Origin: Bacteroidia bacterium
Lineage (GTDB): Bacteria > Bacteroidota > Bacteroidia > Flavobacteriales > Flavobacteriaceae
Direction of reading: 5' to 3'
NCBI GenBank assembly: GCA_030425285.1
Contig: JAUIAY010000004.1
Location: forward strand, 62,001-126,000
DNA length: 64,000 bases
Of the stretch, positions 35,648 through 44,865 are shown piece by piece. Below the pieces are notes generated by a model, which saw nothing but the letters and a program-made list of their open reading frames with translations, was not told where the DNA came from and searched no databases. The position numbers were made by a program, and so were the translations under genes. Each line of letters opens with the position of its first letter. Position 1 is the first letter of the stretch.

Positions 35648-35785
35648 GCGTACAACGGTTTTGTGTATATTTCAGTTGCGTGATTTTAGCACTAAATTTA
35701 GCAAATAATTACTGAATGGAAAATCCTCACGGATTTTCCCAAGTAGGCTAGAAGCTAGCAATTGAATATACACGTTGTTGTGGTG
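35648..35785. repeat. attC-like site 8 (second one after the split site)
   Basis: Palindrome between cassettes 8 and 9. Left arm GTGTATATTTCAGTTGC pairs with right arm GCAATTGAATATACAC. An inner hairpin GGAAAATCC...GGATTTTCC lies at about 35719-35740. Outer ends are GCGTACAAC and GTTGTGGTG. Confidence 0.86.
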
Positions 35786-35798
35786 TCGTTTTTTATTT

Positions 35799-36323
35799 TT
35801 AGAATATCCAACCTATAACAGTTGTAATTCCGATTATTATTAAAAGTACAATTGCAATTAAAACTCCGAAAAATAACTTTTCAATCAATTTATCTTTAAA
35901 AGACCTTTTTTCATTCTGTTGATTTCTCTCTTTTTTAGTCGTTATTTTCTTGAATTTTGGAATATAATTAGACTTTTTTTTACTGTCCAATTCTAATTCA
36001 GTCAACTTGTTTTTTCCATATTCAGAAAGTTTAGTTTTGTCTCCACGAAATGTAATATCCTTTAATATTTTCGTTCCAGAATAGTTTACAGATTTTTCAT
36101 AAATTTCAACGCTTTTTTTTATTCTTTCATCTTTTGGTTCTGTTAAAATCCAATATTTTCCTGCTGATGCTAAAAATCCACTATCGTAATATAGTTCAGC
36201 TAAACGATTCCATAATTCAGATTCATTCGGATATAGATTAATCATATTTCTTAATCTATCAGCAGCTTTAAATTTTAATCCGTTTTCTATGTCAGATTCT
36301 ATTTTCGCTAATTTTTCTTTCAA
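35799..36323 (-). CDS. Cassette 9 gene: DUF6584-like protein with C-terminal membrane helix
   Basis: A 174-residue protein. The N-terminal 75 residues form a TPR-like helical pair with RLRNMINLYPNESELWNRLAELYYDSG and AGKYWIL, the pattern of the DUF6584 family. A lysine-rich linker (about 115-145) leads to a C-terminal transmembrane helix (FFGVLIAIVLLIIIGITTVIGW). It probably sits on the inner membrane facing the cytoplasm. The function is unknown. Its cassette ends match over 9 bases. Confidence 0.78.
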   Translation of the reverse strand: MKEKLAKIESDIENGLKFKAADRLRNMINLYPNESELWNRLAELYYDSGFLASAGKYWILTEPKDERIKKSVEIYEKSVNYSGTKILKDITFRGDKTKLSEYGKNKLTELELDSKKKSNYIPKFKKITTKKERNQQNEKRSFKDKLIEKLFFGVLIAIVLLIIIGITTVIGWIF

Positions 36324-36345
36324 TTTCTGAATTTCGTTTTAAATG

Positions 36346-36447
36346 CACCACAACGGTCACGCGGATATGGCGAGTTACGTTGACGGCTTGCCGTCATAAG
36401 TAATGGTAGCCATTAGACGTATATTCGCTATATCCGTTGTTGGGTAT
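36346..36447. repeat. attC-like site 9 (last of the array)
   Basis: 102 bp palindrome. Left arm GGATATGGCGAGT pairs with right arm ATTCGCTATATCC, with about six extra bases on the left arm. The left end CACCACAAC matches cassette 9's other end. The right end GTTGGG has no matching far end downstream, so this is the array limit. Confidence 0.78.
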
Positions 36448-36600
36448 CTGTGCCGAAGGCACATGGCGAATATGCAGTCGTACTGCGTGACCGTTGGGAA
36501 CATTAAGCAGACACAAAAGCACGTAGTGCGGTGGATGCGTGCCGTAGGCATTGTTCCCAACTCGTTATATCAACATAAATATAAGCGTTTAATCGGTCTC
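36448..36600. repeat. Palindrome-rich zone at the array limit
   Basis: Contains hairpins TGTGCC/GGCACA at 36450-36464 and GCAGTCGTACTGC near 36475, and an inverted pair GTTGGGAAC (36493-36501) / GTTCCCAAC (36553-36561). The segment GCGTGACCGTTG at 36485-36496 is an inverted copy of the left arm of site 9. This looks like an inverted or rearranged attC remnant. No gene is convincing here. Confidence 0.55.
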
Positions 36601-37074
36601 ATCCCTGGATAAGAAAACTTTTTTGTTTCGGTTAACAGAAATCACTTTTAAACAGTATCATTCAAATACTAAAAATCTTCCTAATATTTCCTCCCTGTTT
36701 CAGTCGTATGTAGTTGGTATTTACTTGGTATTTAGTTGGTGTTTGTTATCGAAAATTCCTACAAATGATAACACCCAAATGGTCGTTTAAATAGGGGTCC
36801 CATCTGGTTTCCTTTTGGTCAACTCCATTCAGTCCAAGTCAAAGCATAAAAAAAGGGAAGCACGAATGCTCCCCTTTTGCCCCAAATCTACCATAAACTT
36901 AACCTACTTATGTTATGGTACTGCCAATATAAATCCTCTTCAATTACATAACCATAAATATTTGTTAAAGCGCAAGAAAAATCTGTAAAGGGTAAAATTG
37001 AAGTCACAAAACTATCTTAATGAGAGTTTTGGTTTTGTTTGGCTTCTTTATCTTTACCATAAAAACCAAACAAG
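36601..37074. other. Non-coding region upstream of the DinB gene, with a terminator-like hairpin
   Basis: No gene is supported. The tract around 36700-36790 (TTGGTATTTA repeats, TTATCGAAAATTCCTACAAA) resembles parts of the dispersed repeats at 57.1-57.9 and 62.8-63.2 kb. The hairpin AAAAGGG.AGCA/TGCT.CCCTTTT at 36852-36878 (one mismatch) is flanked by A and T runs and may terminate in both directions. The DinB gene promoter should lie in the last 100 bases. Confidence 0.5.
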
Positions 37075-37518
37075 ATGCTTACCCAAACACTCACTACGCT
37101 CTTTGTCAGGGACTTGTTCAAACTTCAAGAAGAAATACAAGCCTACACTAATGAAAAAGACCTTTGGAAAGTAGCGGATGGCATTTCAAATTCTGCGGGC
37201 AATCTGTGTTTGCATCTGGTTGGTAACCTCAATCATTTTATTGGTGCCGAATTGGGCAACACGGGTTACATCAGACAACGTGACTTGGAATTCTCGAACA
37301 AGGATGTTCCGCGTGATGTTCTCCTGAAACAAGTAGCCGATACTCAAACCATGATAGCGGAAACCTTAACAACACTTACCGAAGAACAGTTGCAAGAAGA
37401 GTACAGGCGCAATCCCTTTGAAGACTACATGACCACCGAATACTTTTTGGTACATTTAACCATGCATTTGGCCTACCATTTAGGACAGATAAATTATCAT
37501 AGACGTATCATTAGCTAG
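37075..37518 (+). CDS. DinB-like family protein
   Basis: A 147-residue four-helix-bundle protein of the DinB/DUF1572 group. Candidate metal-binding histidines lie in LCLHLVGNLNHFIGA (helix 2) and in HLTMHLAYHLGQINYHRR (helix 4), the usual three-histidine arrangement. Such proteins include thiol-dependent transferases and hydrolases; the specific reaction is unknown. Confidence 0.88.
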   Translation: MLTQTLTTLFVRDLFKLQEEIQAYTNEKDLWKVADGISNSAGNLCLHLVGNLNHFIGAELGNTGYIRQRDLEFSNKDVPRDVLLKQVADTQTMIAETLTTLTEEQLQEEYRRNPFEDYMTTEYFLVHLTMHLAYHLGQINYHRRIIS

Positions 37519-37542
37519 AAGTTTCATTTAAAAACAAGTATC

Positions 37543-38721
37543 ATGTTCAAAAAAATTATCAGCTTTATAATAGTTTGCTGCTCATGTAGTATCATAGCCC
37601 AAAATTCTCAATCTAATCGTGTACTAAAAGAATTAACCTTGTCAGGTACAGGCTATGAGCTGGGCTTACAACATGGCAAAATGCTCAAGACTGAAATAGG
37701 TGAGATTGTTACCAAATGGAAAGCTAATACCACTAAATATTTTAAAAAGGATGCTGAATTAACATTAGATGATTTTTATAAGCAAGCCAATTATGAAGCT
37801 GCTATAAAAAAATGGACACCTGAATTATACGAAGAGGTGAGAGGCATAGCCGATGGTTCCGGTCAAGCATTTCGCGATATAATGGTGTTAAATTTACTGG
37901 ATGAGTTTTGGGTGTATATTGACGAATTATACAATCACCATTGTAGTGATGTTGGAGTGCCATCTATTAATGGTAGTAAGAGTTATATTGCCCAAAATAT
38001 GGATATTGAAAACTACACGGATGGCTACCAAACACTAATACGTTTAGAGCGCACAAATGAAAGGCCAGAACAATTACTGCTAACACATCCAGGATTAATA
38101 GTCTTAAATGGTATGAATGAAGCGGGTGTAGGTGTCGTTGTGAATACCATCATGCAATTGAAGGCCTCAACCTCAGGTTTACCTGTAGCGTTTGTTATCA
38201 GGCGTATTATCAATACTACTGACAAAACAGAATTACTACAATTTATTCAGGAAGTTAATCATGCATCAGGGCAAAACTACATTATTGGAATTCGTGGAGA
38301 AGTTTATGACTTTGAGGCATCAGCCAATCAGGTGGTACGATTTAATCCTAAAAACACCAATGGTACGGTTTATCACACCAATCATCCCATAGTAAATACC
38401 GATGTAAAAGAGTGGTATACTGCCCATAAACCAACAGAAGAAAATAAAAGCAAATTACAGAATTCCAACAGCTATTTACGATTGACTGCTCTTGAAAAGC
38501 GCATGGTTACCAATCCTATTATTGATGACAGTATTATTATGGAAACCCTACGCTCTAAAGACAATCCAGATAATCCCGTTTGTAATACAAATAATCAAGA
38601 CGGAAGTGGCTTTACATTTGCTTCGGTTATTATGACTTTAACAGGCGATCTCAATTTTCAGATTACAGCTGGACCACCAGATGAATCGGAATACAAATCG
38701 GTAACATTCAGTAGTAAATAG
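37543..38721 (+). CDS. C45-family autoproteolytic acyltransferase/hydrolase
   Basis: A 392-residue exported N-terminal-nucleophile enzyme. After a signal (MFKKIISFIIVCCSCSIIAQ) comes the C45 fold: SGTGYELGLQHGKML, LDEFWVYIDELYNHHCSDVG with predicted nucleophile C134 revealed by self-cleavage, IAQNMDIENY and MNEAGVGVVVNT. The family includes acyl-CoA:6-aminopenicillanate acyltransferase-like and linear amide hydrolases. The ligand is unknown. Confidence 0.88.
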   Translation: MFKKIISFIIVCCSCSIIAQNSQSNRVLKELTLSGTGYELGLQHGKMLKTEIGEIVTKWKANTTKYFKKDAELTLDDFYKQANYEAAIKKWTPELYEEVRGIADGSGQAFRDIMVLNLLDEFWVYIDELYNHHCSDVGVPSINGSKSYIAQNMDIENYTDGYQTLIRLERTNERPEQLLLTHPGLIVLNGMNEAGVGVVVNTIMQLKASTSGLPVAFVIRRIINTTDKTELLQFIQEVNHASGQNYIIGIRGEVYDFEASANQVVRFNPKNTNGTVYHTNHPIVNTDVKEWYTAHKPTEENKSKLQNSNSYLRLTALEKRMVTNPIIDDSIIMETLRSKDNPDNPVCNTNNQDGSGFTFASVIMTLTGDLNFQITAGPPDESEYKSVTFSSK

Positions 38722-38799
38722 TTCATTATTTGCTTACCATAGTTTAAATATTTGGTAACTTTTGTTGTCTTAAAAAACACGGAATTTGCAGCAAAAACT

Positions 38800-39432
38800 A
38801 TGGACTTATTTTTAGTTAGTTTTGGTGCCTTGTTCTCAATTATGAATCCCTTGGGAACGGTTCCGGTATTTGTAGGTTTAACACAGGAAAGCTCCAAAAA
38901 AGAACGAGCCGTTACAGCCTTTTGGACGGCTATAGATGTGTTGGTTATTTTGCTCTTGTCCTTTTTCGCAGGGAAGTACATTCTGTCCTTTTTTGGTATC
39001 AGTCTCAATGCCCTTAAAATTGCCGGTGGGTTGATTATTGCCTCATCGGGTTTTGCATTATTGACAGGTAAGTTTCGGGAGCATAAAGGTATGAAACGTG
39101 ATAAGGTTCAAAAGGATATTGAAACACGCGACGCCATATCCTTAACACCATTGGCCATTCCTATGTTGGCGGGACCAGGAACTATTTCCTTGTTGATTAC
39201 CTACAATCAGGAATACCAGTCAAGTGTGCAAATCGGGACTATTTTGGGTGCCATGATTCTGGTAACGGCAGCTATTTACCTGATATTAAAATCGGCACAC
39301 TTTATTGTGAAGTTTTTAGGTGCGTCCGGCATCAATGCCCTTTCCCGAATTATCGGGTTTATTGTCATTGCTATTGGTGTGGAATACATCAAAGGCTCGG
39401 TTGTCGCTATTTTGACTCAGACTCTGGGCTAG
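38800..39432 (+). CDS. MarC family membrane protein
   Basis: A 210-residue integral membrane protein with six predicted helices. It begins MDLFLVSFGALFSIMNPLGTVPVFVGLT, the family's first-helix motif, and includes LTPLAIPMLAGPGTISLLI (helix 4 motif) and the closing ALSRIIGFIVIAIGVEYI. The frame opens at 38752, but 38800 is chosen because it starts directly before the first helix. The role is unsettled. Its 3' end overlaps the convergent MFS gene by 26 bases. Confidence 0.92.
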   Translation: MDLFLVSFGALFSIMNPLGTVPVFVGLTQESSKKERAVTAFWTAIDVLVILLLSFFAGKYILSFFGISLNALKIAGGLIIASSGFALLTGKFREHKGMKRDKVQKDIETRDAISLTPLAIPMLAGPGTISLLITYNQEYQSSVQIGTILGAMILVTAAIYLILKSAHFIVKFLGASGINALSRIIGFIVIAIGVEYIKGSVVAILTQTLG

Positions 39433-40630
39433 ATTGGTTTCTTACAGCAAAGAAGAGCAAGACCGACAACACACCACATACTGAAAAACCGATAAACAAC
39501 GGCAGGACGCTATCGGTCACAAAGCTGCCAATATAGTTGGCAATGGGTACTGCCATAATGGTTGAAATAAAGCCGTTAAGTGCAGCACCAATTCCAGCTA
39601 TATTGCCAATGGGCTCCATGGCCAAGGACCGTAGGTTTCCAAACAAAAAACCGATGGCTGTAAATTGGAGTCCAAAAAACATGACCAACACCGATAAATC
39701 AGGATTAATACCGTTATGAAATAGGATGACGTATAGAATGGAAATGACACAGTAGGCTATGGCTGCTGCTATGGCTATACGCTTCATGCCAAAACGCAAT
39801 ACCAAGGTGCTATTGATAAATGTTGAAAAACCAATAGCGATAGCCAGACTCGCAAATATATACGGGAATAAATCAGCTAAATGGTACTGGTGCTCAAAGA
39901 TTTGTTGTGAGGTACTTAAATACACCATAAACGACCCCGTAATCAACCCAGAAATAAAGGTGTAGGCAACAGCATCTTTATGCTTAAAAAACGTTACGGT
40001 ACCAGTTACCAATTGTTTTCTGGATAGAGTATGTCGCAATCGTTTGGGTAAGGTTTCGGGTTGGCGTTTAAAAAACCATATCATGACAATCACACCAAAC
40101 AAAAGGTTGAAATAGAAAATGGAATGCCAATCGTAAAAGGTAATCAAGAACTGTCCAAGAGTGGGTGCTACAACCGGAACCAAAATAAAAATCATAACCA
40201 CAAAGGACATCACCTTCGCCATATAATCACCGCTATAGGTATCCCGAACCATGGCTATACTAATGGTACGTGGTGCCGAAAGACCTACACCTTGTAGGAC
40301 ACGACCTAATATCATGAGTTCAAAGCTTTTGGTGGTCACGCACAGAATACTGGCAATCACGAATAAAATAAACCCGGTGTAAATGATAGGTTTACGACCA
40401 TAACTGTCAGATAGTGGTCCAAAAATAAGCTGTCCAAATCCCAGACCTAAAAAGATCATGGTTACCAATAATTGGTTTTTAGAAACATCAACCACACCCA
40501 AAGTTTGACCAATATCAGGAAGGGCAGGGAGTAGGGCATCAATAGATAGGGCAACGATGGCCATGAGTGAAGCCATCAAGGCGATAAACTCAATATTTAC
40601 GGAACCGTTTTCGGATTGTTGTTTCAGCAT
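39407..40630 (-). CDS. Bcr/CflA-type multidrug efflux MFS transporter
   Basis: A 407-residue, 12-helix major facilitator. DALLPALPDIGQTLG in helix 1, the loop 2-3 motif GPLSDSYGRKPII and the helix 4-5 motif LQGVGLSAPRTISIAMVRD(TYSGD) are typical of the Bcr/CflA drug exporters, which act as proton antiporters. A terminator lies upstream at 40701-40727. Confidence 0.92.
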   Translation of the reverse strand: MLKQQSENGSVNIEFIALMASLMAIVALSIDALLPALPDIGQTLGVVDVSKNQLLVTMIFLGLGFGQLIFGPLSDSYGRKPIIYTGFILFVIASILCVTTKSFELMILGRVLQGVGLSAPRTISIAMVRDTYSGDYMAKVMSFVVMIFILVPVVAPTLGQFLITFYDWHSIFYFNLLFGVIVMIWFFKRQPETLPKRLRHTLSRKQLVTGTVTFFKHKDAVAYTFISGLITGSFMVYLSTSQQIFEHQYHLADLFPYIFASLAIAIGFSTFINSTLVLRFGMKRIAIAAAIAYCVISILYVILFHNGINPDLSVLVMFFGLQFTAIGFLFGNLRSLAMEPIGNIAGIGAALNGFISTIMAVPIANYIGSFVTDSVLPLFIGFSVCGVLSVLLFFAVRNQSSPESESK

Positions 40631-40700
40631 GCAACAAAAGTACCTTGTTTTGTTCTATTGCGCTGAATGTAAAGTCTTAAAGCTATCTTAAAAAAAGAAA

Positions 40701-40727
40701 AACTCCTTAATCGATAATTAAGGAGTT
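40701..40727. terminator. Bidirectional intrinsic terminator
   Basis: A perfect 11 bp stem AACTCCTTAAT/ATTAAGGAGTT with a five-base loop, A-rich on the left and T-rich on the right. It lies between the start of the MFS gene and the 3' end of the DUF1579 gene, so it most likely ends the minus-strand DUF1579 message. Confidence 0.85.
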
Positions 40728-40753
40728 CTTTTGTTATGAATTTCACAAAATAA

Positions 40754-41317
40754 TCAGGTTTTTTTTGTGTAGGTGATTTCCATGTTTTTCATTTCCTGAT
40801 CACCCATCACGATAAACATTTCAAATTTATGAGAGGTTTCAGATAAAATGGTAAAGACTTCCTTAACCTTCATATCCTGACCTGTGGCTGGATCCATCAT
40901 ACTACCTTCTAAAGTTAAGGTATTGGTTTTTTCATCCAATTGTCCTTTCATCAACATAATGCTACTACCAAAATTATCGATCCAAGTGGCAATAAATTCT
41001 TTTTTGGCATTGTCATAACCGGTAATGCTTTCGCCCATAAATGGCATGCCCATCATATTGCCTGTGTGTTGTGAGCGCTGGTAAAGGCCACCTAAAATCA
41101 TCTCGTTTTTTGTGGTGGCTTTCGATTCGCTTGGCGGTTGGTCTGGAGCCATCCACATTTTTACGGAGGCATCCCAATCACCATTTAGTGAAGTTAGCCA
41201 TTTGTGGTATTTTCCCGGCGTCATATTGTCCTGCCAGGCTTTCATTTCTTCTGGGGTTTGTGAAAAAGCAGTGAAGCTTAACAATAAGCACACGCTTAAA
41301 AGGATTAGTTTTTTCAT
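40754..41317 (-). CDS. DUF1579 domain-containing exported protein
   Basis: A 187-residue protein with a signal peptide (MKKLILLSVCLLLSFTAFSQ) and a DUF1579 beta-barrel-like domain: WLTSLNGDWDASVKMWM, KNEMILGGLYQRSQH, GESITGYDNAKKEFIATWIDNFGSS. The function is unknown. It is the last gene of a minus-strand series that includes the acyl-CoA carboxylase operon, from which it is separated by 38 bases. Confidence 0.88.
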   Translation of the reverse strand: MKKLILLSVCLLLSFTAFSQTPEEMKAWQDNMTPGKYHKWLTSLNGDWDASVKMWMAPDQPPSESKATTKNEMILGGLYQRSQHTGNMMGMPFMGESITGYDNAKKEFIATWIDNFGSSIMLMKGQLDEKTNTLTLEGSMMDPATGQDMKVKEVFTILSETSHKFEMFIVMGDQEMKNMEITYTKKT

Positions 41318-41355
41318 GTTGTTTACGGATTAATTAGTCTTATAAAGATACTAAA

Positions 41356-42897
41356 TTACAACGGAATGTTACCATGTTTACGTTTTGGCGTGTCTACATG
41401 TTTGTCCTCAAGCATCGCAAAGGCTTTTATCAATTTACGTCGTGTATCTTTTGGTAAAATCACTTCATCAATAAAACCACGTTCTGTAGCACTGTAAGGA
41501 TTAGCAAATTTTTCAGCATATTCAGCTTCTTTTTCTTTCCATTTTGCTTCAGGGTCATCAGCGTCTTTTATCTCTTTTCTAAAGATAATTTCGGCAGCAC
41601 CTTTGGCACCCATTACAGCAATTTCAGCACTAGGCCATGCAAAGTTCATATCAGAACCAATGTGTTTAGAGTTCATCACGTCATAAGCACCACCATACGC
41701 TTTTCGGGTGATAACCGTTATTCTTGGTACAGTGGCTTCACTAAAGGCATACAATAATTTAGCACCATGAACAATAATACCATTCCATTCTTGGTCAGTT
41801 CCAGGTAAGAAACCAGGAACATCTTCTAGCGTTAACAACGGAATATTGAATGCGTCACAAAAACGGACAAAACGTGCTGCTTTTTTAGAGCTGTTTACAT
41901 CTAATACACCTGCTAAAAACATAGGTTGGTTGGCAACAATACCAATAGATTTTCCGCCTAATCTCGCAAAACCAACAATAATGTTTTCGGCATGGTCTTT
42001 ATGGATTTCGTAAAACGAATGGTCGTCAATAATACCAGAAATTACCTCATGCATATCGTAAGGCTTGTTGGCATTATCAGGAACAATGTCAGATAATTGT
42101 TCTCTCAATTCATCACCTAATTCAAACGGTAAAGCTTTTGGCTTTTCTTGGTTGTTTTGTGGTAAGTAACTCAATAGTTTTTTGACGTCTTCCAAACATT
42201 CCACATCATTTGATGAAGTCTTATGCGCTACACCAGATTTTGATGCGTGTGTAGATGCGCCACCAAGTTCTTCAGAAGTTACAGTTTCATTCGTCACAGT
42301 TTTAACCACATTTGGTCCAGTTACAAACATATAACTGGTGTTTTCAACCATGAGGGTAAAATCGGTCATGGCAGGAGAATATACAGCGCCACCAGCACAA
42401 GGTCCCATAATGGCAGATAACTGCGGAATAACGCCTGATGCTTGTACATTTCTGTAAAAAATATCGGCGTAACCACCAAGCGAGCGCACACCTTCTTGAA
42501 TACGTGCACCACCAGAATCATTCAATCCAATTAATGGCGCACCAACTTTTACAGCAAGGTCCATAATTTTACAAATCTTTTCGGCGTGAGTTTCAGAAAG
42601 AGAACCACCAAATACCGTAAAGTCTTGCGCAAAGATGTACACCAAGCGACCATCAATAGTACCATAACCTGTAACAACGCCATCGCCATAAAACTGTTGT
42701 TTGTCCATACCAAAGTCTTTGGTACGATGCGTCACTAAAGCACCAATTTCTTCAAACGAGCCTTCATCTAATACATATTGTACGCGTTCGCGAGCCGTTA
42801 GTTTCTTGTTGGCATGTTGTTTTTCTATACGCTTTTCGCCACCACCTAAATAGGCTTGGGCTAATTTTTCGTTTAAGTCTTTTATTTTGTCTTGCAT
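41356..42897 (-). CDS. Acyl-CoA carboxylase carboxyltransferase subunit (beta)
   Basis: A 513-residue biotin-dependent carboxyltransferase of the propionyl-CoA carboxylase beta type. It has [14 protein letters not shown] (N-terminal oxyanion region), [17 protein letters not shown] and the C-terminal crotonase half with [31 protein letters not shown]. Together with the biotin carboxylase and BCCP genes upstream it forms a three-gene carboxylase operon, probably making methylmalonyl-CoA from propionyl-CoA. Acetyl-CoA as substrate cannot be excluded. Confidence 0.94.
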   Translation of the reverse strand: MQDKIKDLNEKLAQAYLGGGEKRIEKQHANKKLTARERVQYVLDEGSFEEIGALVTHRTKDFGMDKQQFYGDGVVTGYGTIDGRLVYIFAQDFTVFGGSLSETHAEKICKIMDLAVKVGAPLIGLNDSGGARIQEGVRSLGGYADIFYRNVQASGVIPQLSAIMGPCAGGAVYSPAMTDFTLMVENTSYMFVTGPNVVKTVTNETVTSEELGGASTHASKSGVAHKTSSNDVECLEDVKKLLSYLPQNNQEKPKALPFELGDELREQLSDIVPDNANKPYDMHEVISGIIDDHSFYEIHKDHAENIIVGFARLGGKSIGIVANQPMFLAGVLDVNSSKKAARFVRFCDAFNIPLLTLEDVPGFLPGTDQEWNGIIVHGAKLLYAFSEATVPRITVITRKAYGGAYDVMNSKHIGSDMNFAWPSAEIAVMGAKGAAEIIFRKEIKDADDPEAKWKEKEAEYAEKFANPYSATERGFIDEVILPKDTRRKLIKAFAMLEDKHVDTPKRKHGNIPL

Positions 42898-42903
42898 AAT
42901 TGT

Positions 42904-44343
42904 CTAGTTTGGTACTCGTAATACGTTTTGGTCTTCCAGATACTGTTTTACAGCAATAAGCGCTGCAATGTTTGCTTCAGTTTCTTGTTTGGCTTTAATG
43001 GCTTCTGGAGAGTAATGTTTTTTAACAAAATGAGTGTCAAAATCACCTGAACGGAAAGCATCGTGTTCACAAACAAACGTTCCAAATGGAAGAGTGGTTT
43101 GAATACCTTCAATTTGATAGTTTTCTATCGCTTTTATCATAAGTTGAATAGCCTCATCACGCGTCATTCCGTAAGTGATTAATTTGGAAAGCATAGGATC
43201 ATAATAAATAGGAATATCCATACCCTGCTCAAAACCGTTATCTACACGAATGTTTTCACCAACAGGCAATTGATACACATCTAAATGGCCAACACTTGGT
43301 AAGAAGTCGTTTAGCGGATCTTCAGCATAAACACGTAGCTCTAAAGCGTGACCATGAATGCTTAAATCGGCTTGTTTTATGGCTAAAACTTCACCACGAG
43401 CCACACGAATTTGTTGTTCAACCAAATCGGTTTTCGTGATTAATTCGGTAACAGGATGTTCTACTTGCAAACGCGTATTCATTTCCAAGAAGTAAAAGTT
43501 GTGGTTTTCATCCAATAAAAACTCAACTGTTCCAGCACCAATATAATCGCAGGCTTTTGCCACTTTTACAGCAGCTTCACCCATTTTAGCACGTAACTCT
43601 GGAGTTAGTACAGACGATGGCGCTTCTTCAACCACTTTTTGATGACGACGTTGAATACTACATTCGCGCTCAAATAAATGGATCACGTTACCATGCGTAT
43701 CTGCCATCACCTGAATTTCAATATGACGCGGCGATGCTACATATTTCTCAATAAACACCGAGCCATCACCAAAGGCGTTAACGGCTTCACTAATGGCACG
43801 ATCCATTTGCGATTCAAAATCGGCTTCTTTTTCAACAATGCGCATCCCTTTTCCGCCACCACCAGCAGAGGCTTTTATTAAGATAGGAAACCCAATGCCT
43901 GTGGCTATGTTTTTGGCTTCAGCAATATCTGTAATAGCTTCGTCGGTTCCTGGAACCATAGGAATATCATAAGCTTTAACAGCGTCTTTGGCTGCTAGCT
44001 TGCTTCCCATAATTTTTATGGCTTTACTTTTTGGCCCTATAAAGGTAATGTTGTTAGCTTCGCATAATTCGGCAAAGTCAGCATTTTCAGAAAGGAATCC
44101 ATAACCAGGATGAATGGCATCTACGTTAAGGTCTTTAGCGACTTGTATAATTTTATCACCTAATAAGTACGATTGATTAGAAGGTGCTTCACCAATTAAA
44201 ACAGCTTCATCAGCATACTTTACATGTGGCGCATGTCTATCTATAGTGGAATAAACGGCAACCGTTTTTATACCCATTTTTTTTGCAGTTCGCATGACAC
44301 GAATGGCAATTTCGCCTCGGTTTGCTACTAAAATCTTCTTCAT
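42904..44343 (-). CDS. Biotin carboxylase subunit of acyl-CoA carboxylase
   Basis: A 479-residue ATP-grasp enzyme that carboxylates biotin. It shows KILVANRGEIAIRVMR at the start, the glycine-rich IKASAGGGGKGMRIV, SIQRRHQKVVEEAPS, and EMNTRLQVEHPVTE. The ATG at 44343 is chosen over an in-frame TTG at 44352. It lies one base from the BCCP stop and six bases before the carboxyltransferase, so all three are one transcript. It is close to AccC in length but belongs with the acyl-CoA carboxylase set. Confidence 0.95.
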   Translation of the reverse strand: MKKILVANRGEIAIRVMRTAKKMGIKTVAVYSTIDRHAPHVKYADEAVLIGEAPSNQSYLLGDKIIQVAKDLNVDAIHPGYGFLSENADFAELCEANNITFIGPKSKAIKIMGSKLAAKDAVKAYDIPMVPGTDEAITDIAEAKNIATGIGFPILIKASAGGGGKGMRIVEKEADFESQMDRAISEAVNAFGDGSVFIEKYVASPRHIEIQVMADTHGNVIHLFERECSIQRRHQKVVEEAPSSVLTPELRAKMGEAAVKVAKACDYIGAGTVEFLLDENHNFYFLEMNTRLQVEHPVTELITKTDLVEQQIRVARGEVLAIKQADLSIHGHALELRVYAEDPLNDFLPSVGHLDVYQLPVGENIRVDNGFEQGMDIPIYYDPMLSKLITYGMTRDEAIQLMIKAIENYQIEGIQTTLPFGTFVCEHDAFRSGDFDTHFVKKHYSPEAIKAKQETEANIAALIAVKQYLEDQNVLRVPN

Positions 44344-44344
44344 A

Positions 44345-44827
44345 TTATTCAAATTCTATTAATAGTTGGTTTTTGTCAACAGCATCGCCTTTTGCTACAG
44401 AAATGGTTTTTATAACACCATCACGTGGAGATGTTAATACGTTTTCCATTTTCATAGCTTCAAGGATAAGCAATGTGTCATTTTCTTTAACTTCTTGACC
44501 TTGTGATACGCTAATATCTAGGATAAGCCCTGGCATTGGCGCTTTTATATCGTTTACATGCTTTGAAGCACCTACTTCAAATCCCATGTCTTTAATAAGT
44601 TGGTCTAAATAATCAGCAATTGCAACGTTATATACTGTGTTGTTTACTTTCACAGCATAGGTTTTGTTATTGAAATCTTTTTCTATGATTTCAGCATTAA
44701 AAGACTGGTTGTTTTTTAGAATATGAAATGTATTTGCTTTTGTAGGAACGACATCAAGGTTTTGGATGTTTTCGTTTGAAATTTCAAAATGATCTGTGTT
44801 GTTAACAGATGCTTTATATTTTGTCAT
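44345..44827 (-). CDS. Biotin carboxyl carrier protein of acyl-CoA carboxylase
   Basis: A 160-residue carrier. The last 75 residues form a biotinyl domain (IKAPMPGLILDISVSQGQEV, EAMKMENVL) with K126 in AMKM as the biotin attachment site. The N-terminal half resembles the linker or BT domain of propionyl-CoA carboxylase alpha chains, so the alpha chain is split into two genes here. The start 44827 is selected because the longer open frame to 44959 overlaps the PrsW gene. Confidence 0.93.
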   Translation of the reverse strand: MTKYKASVNNTDHFEISNENIQNLDVVPTKANTFHILKNNQSFNAEIIEKDFNNKTYAVKVNNTVYNVAIADYLDQLIKDMGFEVGASKHVNDIKAPMPGLILDISVSQGQEVKENDTLLILEAMKMENVLTSPRDGVIKTISVAKGDAVDKNQLLIEFE

Positions 44828-44865
44828 GAAATGATGTATTTTTTGAAGTGTAAATATAGTGATTC

